Assembly: GCF_000359745.1 (NCBI RefSeq)
Contig: NZ_AQHN01000084.1
Span: forward strand, 248,001 to 312,000
Reading direction: 5' to 3'
Length of the DNA stretch: 64,000 nt
Source of the DNA: Rhizobium freirei PRF 81
GTDB lineage: Bacteria; Pseudomonadota; Alphaproteobacteria; Rhizobiales; Rhizobiaceae
Under the pieces are notes generated by a model, which was given only the letters and a program-made list of their open reading frames with translations, made no database searches and was not told the origin of the DNA. A program made the translations under genes and the position numbers. Positions 58,276 to 64,000 of the stretch are shown here, one piece after another. Numbering within the stretch: the first letter of the stretch is position 1; each line of letters opens with the position of its first letter.

Positions 58276-59067
58276 ATGACGACTGACATGAACGGTTTTG
58301 CCGGACGCCTGAAGCGCCGCGAGAATGGCGGCATGATCTCCGGCTGGGTCGGCATACCCGATCCGATGCTCGTCAACCATCTGGCGCAGGAGGGTTTCGA
58401 TACCATCGTGCTGGATATGCAGCACGGCATGTGGGACATGACATCGGCTGCAAGCGGCATCGCCCATGTCAGACTTGCCGGCAAGCCGGCGATTGCCCGC
58501 ATTCCCGTCGGCGATTTCGCCGCCGCCTCCAGGCTGCTGGATGCCGGCGCTTCCGCCATCATCGCGCCGATGATCAATTCCGCCGATGACGCCCGCGCTT
58601 TGGTGAAGGCCACCAAGTATCCGCCGCTCGGCGAGCGCAGCTGGGGGCCGTCGCTTGCTCTCAATCACTTCGGCCTTCCCGCCGAAGACTATCTGCAGAC
58701 CGCCAACAGCCTGACCGTCACCATCGCCATGGTGGAAACGCGAACCGCGCTGGACGCGATCGACGAGATTCTTGCCGTTGACGGTATCGACGGCATCTTC
58801 GTCGGCCCGTCCGATCTTTCCATCGCGCTTTCGAATGGCGCGCGGCTTGCGCCCGATAGCGCCGCCATCGATCAGGCGCTTGCAACAGCGCTTGCACGCT
58901 GCCGTGCCCACGGCAAGGTGATCTGCGCCTTCGGCGGCGATGGCGCCCGCGCCGGAGAATATCTGAAGCTCGGTCTCGATCTGGTCATCGCTGGTACGGA
59001 AACGGCGCAGTTGCGCGCCGGTGCACGCACGGCCATTCAGGCTGCACGCAAGATCGCTGATTCATAA
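58276..59067 (+). CDS. HpcH/HpaI family class II aldolase
   Basis: A 263-residue metal-dependent pyruvate aldolase of the HpcH/HpaI family. It has V-L-D-M-Q-H-G near 45 (the D-x-x-H-G site), G-E-R-S-W-G-P near 118 with the substrate-binding Arg, M-V-E-T-R near 155 giving a metal Glu, and F-V-G-P-S-D-L-S-I near 176 giving the metal Asp. Such enzymes cleave 4-hydroxy-2-oxo acids or 2-keto-3-deoxyglucarate to pyruvate and an aldehyde. GAGGAAAGACG before ATG 58276 is a fair ribosome binding site. The flanking inverted repeat and the decayed LacI/ABC genes suggest a former sugar-acid locus. Confidence 0.88.
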   Translation: MTTDMNGFAGRLKRRENGGMISGWVGIPDPMLVNHLAQEGFDTIVLDMQHGMWDMTSAASGIAHVRLAGKPAIARIPVGDFAAASRLLDAGASAIIAPMINSADDARALVKATKYPPLGERSWGPSLALNHFGLPAEDYLQTANSLTVTIAMVETRTALDAIDEILAVDGIDGIFVGPSDLSIALSNGARLAPDSAAIDQALATALARCRAHGKVICAFGGDGARAGEYLKLGLDLVIAGTETAQLRAGARTAIQAARKIADS

Positions 59068-59082
59068 TCGGCTGGAATAAGA

Positions 59083-59108
59083 GCTGCCCGAGGTATCCCA
59101 CGGGCAGC
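59083..59108. terminator. Hairpin between convergent aldolase and small peptide genes
   Basis: GCTGCCCG (59083-59090) and CGGGCAGC (59101-59108) form a perfect 8-bp stem with a 10-base loop, 15 bases after the aldolase stop and 10 bases after the small gene's stop on the other strand. Confidence 0.6.
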
Positions 59109-59118
59109 GGTGGTTGCG

Positions 59119-59268
59119 CTAATTCACCAGCTTTACATAGCAGGGCCGGTAGGTTTCTGTGCCGCAGCCACCACCGATGGCTTGCGCCGGCGTAATTGTG
59201 TTTTGGATGGCGATTGCAGCGAGCGCGACGGCGATGATTGTCAAAATAGTTTTGGTATATTTGTCCAT
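59119..59268 (-). CDS. Small exported peptide (49 residues)
   Basis: MDKYTKTILTIIAVALAAIA is followed by I-Q-N-T-I-T-P-A-Q-A and then a short mature part G-G-G-C-G-T-E-T-Y-R-P-C-Y-V-K-L-V-N. The basic start plus a hydrophobic stretch and an A-Q-A cleavage-like site look like a signal sequence or a membrane anchor; two Cys may form a disulfide. I know no family with certainty. AGGGGC lies upstream of ATG 59268. The base composition is lower in GC than neighbouring genes. Confidence 0.5.
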   Translation of the reverse strand: MDKYTKTILTIIAVALAAIAIQNTITPAQAIGGGCGTETYRPCYVKLVN

Positions 59269-59471
59269 GAGCTTGCCCCTAATGGTGGAGTGATCAACGA
59301 AATACACTTTGAGATTGCTTTTCTGAACGCGACCTGAATATCGGCACTTAAGGTTGTATCCCGATGTTGCGCGACACCATTGGATCGGCGATTCAAACAC
59401 GCACCCCTCTTCGATTTTGATCACAGCCCGCGCTTGCATCGTCACACGCCTGCGGGCATGCTCGCGCCAAC

Positions 59472-59738
59472 ATGGCGGAGCGGAATGATTTGTCGAAAGT
59501 GCAGGGATTGGCGGTAGGGCGCGGTTTGCGGCGCGAGGCGGGGCAGCGGGTCACCTTGCGGACAGTTGCGGCAGCTCTTGGCCTTTCCGTCACGACAGTC
59601 AGCCGGGCCCTGAAGGAAGGCCCCGAGGTCAATCGGGAGACCATCGAGCTCGTCAAGCGCACGGCAGGCGAGCTCGGCTATCGCCCCAATCTCGGCGGCA
59701 TCAATCTTCGCACCGGCAAGACCCATGCCATCGGCATC
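59472..59738 (+). pseudogene. LacI-family regulator, 5' fragment
   Basis: Residues 27-82 read R-V-T-L-R-T-V-A-A-A-L-G-L-S-V-T-T-V-S-R-A-L, then E-L-G-Y-R-P-N-L, a complete LacI-type HTH and hinge, ending after the first strand of the sugar domain (T-H-A-I-G-I). Then the sequence changes family without a stop. The normal protein has about 340 residues, so some 250 are lost. The N-terminal 26 residues before the HTH are unusually long. Confidence 0.75.
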
Positions 59739-59876
59739 GAAGCCGTTGCGCTCGATGAGATGCTTTCCGATCCGCAGATCGGCCTCATCGTCAACCTGGC
59801 GACGCCTGTCTCGCATTACGCCATCAGCAAGAAGGCGCTGCTTGCCGGCAAGCATGTCTATTCGGAAAAGCCGCTT
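59739..59876 (+). pseudogene. Gfo/Idh/MocA oxidoreductase, internal fragment
   Basis: In the same frame as the LacI fragment about 46 residues follow that match the middle of a Gfo/Idh/MocA Rossmann domain: L-D-E-M-L-S-D-P-Q-I-G-L-I-V-N-L-A-T-P, then H-Y-A-I-S-K-K-A-L-L-A-G-K-H-V-Y-S-E-K-P-L, including the conserved E-K-P. Both ends of the gene are missing. The right junction is to an ABC ATPase in another frame. Confidence 0.75.
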
Positions 59877-60553
59877 CATCGTTTTGCTAGGCCCGTCCGG
59901 CTGCGGCAAGTCGACCTTGCTCAACACCATTGCGGGCCTCACCGATATCAGCGACTGGCAGATCTGGATCGGCGACAAGAACGTTACCTGGGAGGAGCCG
60001 AAGGATCGCGGCATCGGCATGGTCTTCCAGTCCTATGCGCTCTATCCGACGATGACGGTCAAGGGAAATCTCTCCTTCGGGCTTCGCATCGCCGGCATGG
60101 CTAAGGACGAGCTCGCTAAGCGCGTCGACCGCGCCGTGCGGATCCTGCAGATCGATCCCTTGCGCAAGCGGCGGCCGGGCGAACTTTCCTGCGGTCAGCG
60201 CCAGCGCGTCGCCATCGGCCGCGCTCTCGTACGTGATGTCGATGTCTTCCTGTTCGACGAGCCGCTCTCCAATCTCGATGCCAAGCTTAGAACCGAGTTG
60301 CGCGTCGAGTTGAAGCGGCTTCATAGCGGCCTTGGTTCGACCATGATCTATGTCACGCATGATCAGATCGAGGCACTGATCTTGGCGGATCGCATTGCCG
60401 TCATGAGCGGCGGCGTGATCCAGCAATTCGCCTCGCCGAACGCTGTCGGTGCGCATCGATGCCGACGAGGATGTCGCGCTCGACCGCGAGCAGCCGGTCT
60501 ATTTTCAGCCGGCGCTCGCCTCGCTGTTCGGTGAAGACGGACAACGCCTGTAG
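59875..60553 (+). pseudogene. UgpC/MalK-type ABC ATPase, truncated and internally deleted
   Basis: From F-I-V-L-L-G-P-S-G-C-G-K-S-T (59875 on) the reading frame encodes a sugar-ABC ATPase through Q-loop (V-F-Q-S-Y-A-L-Y-P), signature L-S-C-G-Q-R-Q-R, Walker B F-L-F-D-E-P-L-S-N-L-D and V-T-H-D-Q. The first about 30 residues are missing. After Q-Q-F-A-S-P-N near 60442 the frame shifts to L-S-V-R-I-D-A-D-E-D, the last 36 residues of the same protein family, ending at TAG 60551-60553. Roughly 70 residues between these are deleted. The signature Gly is Cys (L-S-C-G). No upstream start is in frame. Confidence 0.8.
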
Positions 60554-60598
60554 AGCATCATGTGTGCCGCGCGTTCGCCGGAGCGATCGGCACGATTT

Positions 60599-61660
60599 TC
60601 ATACCTTGACTTCGAAGATCATGTTGAACGGCGTTTCGGTCGCTTTGCGGAAATGCGAGTAGCCGGCATCCATGGCAACTTTGCGCAGTTTCAGCTCGCC
60701 GGCTTGCGCGCCCAAGCCCAGCCCGACCTCCTGCGATAGCGAGGCCGGCGTGCAGATCATCGTCGAAGCGCCGTAGTAGACGCGGCCCACCGGGTTGAGA
60801 TTATCCTTCAGGCAATCACGCGCGAAGGGTTCGACGATCATCCAGGTGCCGTCGTCGGCGAGGCTCTCCTTGACATGTTTGCCGGCACCGACCGGATCAC
60901 CCATGTCGTGCAGGCAATCGAACATCGCCACGAGATCGTAGCCGGCGGCCGGGAAATCCTTGGCAGTCGCCTGCTCGAAGGTGATACGGGTGTCGACACC
61001 CGCTTGCTTTGCGGCCGCTTTCGCTCGCTCGATCGACGGCAGATGATAGTCGAAGCCGAAGAAGGTCGAGTTCGGATAGGCTTGCGCCATCAGGATGGTC
61101 GAGGCGCCGTGCCCGCAGCCGACATCGGCAACGGCGGCACCGGCTTGAAGCTTCTCATGCATGCCGTTGAGCGCAGGTATCCATTCCGCGACGAGATGGC
61201 TGTTGTAGCCCGTCCGGAAAAACCGCTCCGTGCCGCGGAACAGGCAGGCGCTGTGCTCATGCCAGCCAAGGCCGGTGCCGGCCTTGAAGGCGCTAGCGAC
61301 CTTCGGCTCGTCGATCCACATGGATTGAACGACATCGAAAGCGCCGGCGAAGAACGCAGGGCTGTTTTCCTCCGCGAACACCATGGCCTGTTCCGGCGTC
61401 AGATAGAAACGCTCGGTCTCGTCGTCATAGGTGACATAATCGGCCGCGGCCTGAGCCGACAGCCATTCGCGCACATAACGCTCTTTCACGCCGATCTTGT
61501 CGGCCAATTCCGCCGACGTCATCGGCGTTCCGTCAGCCATGGCCTTGAACAGGCCCAGATGGTCCCCGAGTGTCACCAACACACCCGAGACCGCTGCGCC
61601 GAGATCGCCGACCAGGCGTCCGACTAGATTATCGAGTTTCTGCATATCAGGTTCGCGCAT
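60599..61660 (-). CDS. Class I SAM-dependent methyltransferase with N-terminal winged-helix domain
   Basis: A 353-residue protein. Residues 1-100 resemble the dimerisation/winged-helix region of this methyltransferase group (L-G-L-F-K-A-M-A-D-G-T-P-M-T-S-A-E-L-A, then Y-V-R-E-W-L-S-A-Q-A). The SAM site V-A-D-V-G-C-G-H-G-A-S-T lies near 178, followed by F-F-G-F-D-Y-H near 200 and M-F-D-C-L-H-D-M-G-D near 250. The acceptor is unknown. GGGAGGATGTC before ATG 61660 is a strong ribosome binding site. Confidence 0.88.
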   Translation of the reverse strand: MREPDMQKLDNLVGRLVGDLGAAVSGVLVTLGDHLGLFKAMADGTPMTSAELADKIGVKERYVREWLSAQAAADYVTYDDETERFYLTPEQAMVFAEENSPAFFAGAFDVVQSMWIDEPKVASAFKAGTGLGWHEHSACLFRGTERFFRTGYNSHLVAEWIPALNGMHEKLQAGAAVADVGCGHGASTILMAQAYPNSTFFGFDYHLPSIERAKAAAKQAGVDTRITFEQATAKDFPAAGYDLVAMFDCLHDMGDPVGAGKHVKESLADDGTWMIVEPFARDCLKDNLNPVGRVYYGASTMICTPASLSQEVGLGLGAQAGELKLRKVAMDAGYSHFRKATETPFNMIFEVKV

Positions 61661-61844
61661 GACATCCTCCCATCAGAATTGATGCAGCGTTCCGTCCGGA
61701 CATATTCGGATACGGAAACTTACTCCTGGGCGGAAGGGCAGGCAACTACGCCATCCGGCTGAGCATGCTTCGCCCTGTCTTGAGAGAGGCGCAACCCATT
61801 GATGTCATGCGCTATCTTGGAAATTTACAGGGCGACGACGTGCC

Positions 61845-62396
61845 TCAGTCAGCGCGGGCGAGCTCTCGTTCCAGAGCGGAGAGAAGTCGGGGATCGTCGG
61901 CTGTCACATCGGGAGCGAAGCGAGCGGCGACCTTGCCGTCGCGGCCGATGAGGAATTTCTCAAAATTCCAGACGATGCCGCCGTCCTGCCCGGTTTCGAG
62001 GCCATGTTTCGCCAGGCGTTCACGCATCGGACCGTCGCCGGTCGTCTCGACGCCCGAGGCGATCAGGCTGTTGTAGAGCGGATGACGCTCTTCGCCGGTG
62101 ACCGCGATCTTCGAAAACATCGGGAACTGGACGTCATAGGTGAGCGTGCAGAAGCTCAGAATGTCTTCGTTCGAGCCCGGTTCCTGCCCCTTGAAGTCGT
62201 TGGCCGGGAAACCGGCGATGACGAGACCCGCGTCGCGATTGGTCTCATAGAGCTTTTCCAATCCTTCGTACTGCACCGTCAGCCCGCATTTGGAGGCGAC
62301 GTTGACGACCATGATGACCTTGCCGCGGTAGTCGGCGAGCGTCGTATCGCTGCCATCGATCCTCTTTACCGGAATATCGAGCACGCTATCGGTCAT
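61845..62396 (-). CDS. Glutathione peroxidase family thiol peroxidase
   Basis: The 183-residue protein reduces peroxides with a cysteine. Cys37 is in N-V-A-S-K-C-G-L-T, and Trp143/Asn144 are in I-V-W-N-F-E-K-F. At the Gln position of the usual tetrad it has Asp67 (G-F-P-A-N-D-F-K-G-Q-E-P-G), a variation I believe is found in related alphaproteobacterial proteins. A second Cys is in L-S-F-C-T-L-T near 83. ATG 62396 was chosen because GGAG stands 8 bases before it; an in-frame GTG at 62405 is too close to that site. The 162 bases between this gene and the next hold nothing recognisable. Confidence 0.92.
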   Translation of the reverse strand: MTDSVLDIPVKRIDGSDTTLADYRGKVIMVVNVASKCGLTVQYEGLEKLYETNRDAGLVIAGFPANDFKGQEPGSNEDILSFCTLTYDVQFPMFSKIAVTGEERHPLYNSLIASGVETTGDGPMRERLAKHGLETGQDGGIVWNFEKFLIGRDGKVAARFAPDVTADDPRLLSALERELARAD

Positions 62397-62558
62397 TAGG
62401 TTCACTCCAGATAAGATGAAAACACGCCATGGATATTTGCGTGGATTTGACGGACGTCAAGGCCAGAAACGGGCTTGGGTGGCGTCTTCGGCTCGTTGAC
62501 GTGCGGATTGCACTTTATACCGCAGCGCGAGCGCAACGGCCGGACAGGCCGTCAGCGC

Positions 62559-64000
62559 TTATCTCCCGACGGCGTAGGCCTGCATCAGGCGTGGCGTTGC
62601 TGCGGCACGCAGAAGGCCATCATTATCGCGTCTTGCTGCCGTCAGCCGGCCCACGGTCCATTCCGGTGCGACGGTCAGCCTGTGGCCTTTTCCCTTAAGC
62701 GTATCGAGCACTGCGGCGCTGAAATTCGCCTCCGCCGTCAGGCCGCCCGGCTCGCGCGTGCGCGGATAGAAGGAACTCGGGAAATGCGTGCTGTGGAATA
62801 GCGGCTTGTCGATCGCTTCCTGCAGGTTCAAGCCGTGATGGACATAGCGCAGGAAGAAGGAGAGCTGCCATTGCTCCTGCTGGTCGCCGCCGGGCGTGCC
62901 AAAAGCAAGCGTCGGACGCCCTTCATACGAGGCTATCGTCGGGGTCAGTGTCGTGCGCGGTCGCTTGCCCGGAGCAAGCGAAGAGGGCAGGCCGGGTTGC
63001 AGCCAGAACATCTGGGCGCGCGAGTTCAGGCAGAAGCCGAGGCCGGGGATAATCGGAGAGGATTGCAGCCAGCCGCCAGAAGGCGTCACCGACACCATAT
63101 TGCCTTCGCGATCGATGACGTCGATATGCACCGTGTCGCCACGCTTCTCGGTGAGGTGCGACATCGTCGGCTCGTAGACCGCGCCGCTCTTGGTTTCCGG
63201 CACCTCGAGCATCTTCATGGTAAGATCGTATTGATCCTCGAAGCCCGCCAGCTTGCCCGGGCTAAGGGCAAGCGAGGCTTCCGGCGTGATCAATTTGCGG
63301 CGCTCGTCGGCATAGGCATCCGACAGCAGGGTTTCGAGCGGTACGGTCGCGAAATTCGGATCGCCGTAATAGACTTCCCGATCGGCGAAGGCGAGCTTCA
63401 TGGCCTCGGTAACGGTGTGGACGAAATCGGCGCCGGCAGGCTCCATGCCGGCAATATCGAAGCCCTTGAGCAGCGACAGCGCCTGCAGGAAGACAGGCCC
63501 CTGGCCCCACGGGCCGATCTTGGCGACCGTCCAGCCATGATAATCGTAGGTTTGCGGCGCCTCGATCGCGGCACGCCAGTTGGCCATGTCATCGGCCGTC
63601 AGCACGCCCTTGTGGCGCTCGCCGCTCGCATCCATGACCTCGGTCTTGCGGAGGTAGCCGTCGATCGCTTCCGCCACGAAGCCGCGGTAATACGCGTCGC
63701 GCGCGGCCTCGATCTGCGCCTCACGGTCGCTCTTGCTTTCCGCCTCGGCGACGACGCGCTTCCAGGTTTCGGCGAGGACCGGGTTCTTGAAATTGGACCA
63801 GGGTTCCGGGGCAGCTCCGCCCGGAAGCCAGGTCTCGTAAGAGGTCGGCCATTCCTTGCGATAGAAATCGGCAAGACCCGCGATGGTGGCGCAGACGCGC
63901 GGCAGGACGGGATGACCCCGCTCTGCATAATGGATCGCCGGTTCGAGAACGTCGCGAACAGACAGTCTGCCATAATCGCGCAGCATCAGCATCCAGCCGT
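62559..64000 (-). CDS. Gamma-glutamyltransferase family protein, N-terminus outside the window
   Basis: The frame is open from the window end, giving about 480 residues. It has the large-subunit helices (R-L-S-V-R-D-V-L-E-P-A-I-H-Y-A-E-R-G, then A-F-A-D-R-E-V-Y-Y-G-D-P) and the small subunit beginning at the processing/nucleophile Thr in K-R-G-D-T-V-H-I-D-V-I-D-R-E-G-N-M-V-S. P-S-G-G-W-L-Q-S-S-P replaces the usual T-N-x-x-F-G oxyanion segment, and T-P-G-G-D-Q-Q-E-Q-W is conserved. Such enzymes cleave or transfer gamma-glutamyl groups; this divergent branch includes acylases. The signal sequence, if any, cannot be seen. Confidence 0.88.
   Translation of the reverse strand, partial: GWMLMLRDYGRLSVRDVLEPAIHYAERGHPVLPRVCATIAGLADFYRKEWPTSYETWLPGGAAPEPWSNFKNPVLAETWKRVVAEAESKSDREAQIEAARDAYYRGFVAEAIDGYLRKTEVMDASGERHKGVLTADDMANWRAAIEAPQTYDYHGWTVAKIGPWGQGPVFLQALSLLKGFDIAGMEPAGADFVHTVTEAMKLAFADREVYYGDPNFATVPLETLLSDAYADERRKLITPEASLALSPGKLAGFEDQYDLTMKMLEVPETKSGAVYEPTMSHLTEKRGDTVHIDVIDREGNMVSVTPSGGWLQSSPIIPGLGFCLNSRAQMFWLQPGLPSSLAPGKRPRTTLTPTIASYEGRPTLAFGTPGGDQQEQWQLSFFLRYVHHGLNLQEAIDKPLFHSTHFPSSFYPRTREPGGLTAEANFSAAVLDTLKGKGHRLTVAPEWTVGRLTAARRDNDGLLRAAATPRLMQAYAVGR

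Noticed and set aside
1..64000. tRNA, rRNA, CRISPR array, prophage or transposase genes
   Set aside because: I looked for transposase or integrase motifs in the translations, spaced identical repeats, and cloverleaf-like sequence in the gaps, and saw none. A covariance-model search would be needed to exclude small RNAs.

Overview
The window is a GC-rich chromosomal or chromid segment from an alphaproteobacterium, most likely Rhizobium or a close Rhizobiaceae relative. Three things point there. The L-rhamnose locus has the rhaRSTPQUK / rhaDI divergent layout known from Rhizobium leguminosarum. The intergenic repeats begin TAGAGC and end GCTCTA, as is typical of rhizobia. The accessory genes (CsbD, BON, DUF992, ABC-rich catabolic islands) also fit. 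No rRNA, tRNA, CRISPR array, integrase or intact insertion sequence was seen.

Layout. 1-8 kb: the tail of an aldo/keto reductase, a Bcr/CflA drug exporter, an internally deleted NmrA-type oxidoreductase remnant, a LysR regulator divergent from a cupin/RibD-like reductase pair, an aldo/keto reductase lacking two catalytic residues, three small stress or envelope proteins and an acyltransferase. 8-12 kb: katG and oxyR back to back. 12-18.5 kb: a probable five-gene operon (cytoplasmic binding-protein-like protein, polar amino-acid ABC transporter, M20 amidohydrolase) divergent from a MocR regulator, with an inverted repeat between them. 18.5-22 kb: surface-polysaccharide genes (acyltransferase, glycosyltransferase, flippase). 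22-25.7 kb: a J-domain protein, a DegP protease and a DUF2161 nuclease-fold protein. 25.8-31.7 kb: a large GH94-type phosphorylase and a GH2 beta-mannosidase.

32-38.5 kb: a tryptophan/kynurenine-type ABC transporter (TrpXYZ-like) runs into kynureninase and an alpha/beta-hydrolase formamidase, with a divergent GntR regulator. 38.6-44.2 kb: a BaiN-like flavoprotein, then a TetR regulator followed by a three-gene operon (Gfo/Idh/MocA dehydrogenase, DUF993 TIM barrel, sugar-phosphate isomerase). The same TAAC-N6-GTTA palindrome lies before both the regulator and the operon. This operon is the best candidate for an undescribed catabolic pathway. 44.3-56.7 kb: a branched-chain amino-acid binding protein and the complete rhamnose regulon: import (RhaS, T, P, Q), mutarotase (RhaU), kinase (RhaK), isomerase (RhaI), aldolase-dehydrogenase (RhaD) and DeoR-type repressor (RhaR). 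Two near-identical 18-bp boxes containing TTGACA face each other in the rhaR-rhaD gap.

56.7-64 kb: a WYL regulator with a divergent VOC protein, an HpcH/HpaI aldolase behind an inverted-repeat operator, a small exported peptide, a mosaic of three broken genes (LacI, Gfo/Idh/MocA and UgpC/MalK fragments joined by deletions), a methyltransferase, a glutathione peroxidase and a gamma-glutamyltransferase cut by the window edge.
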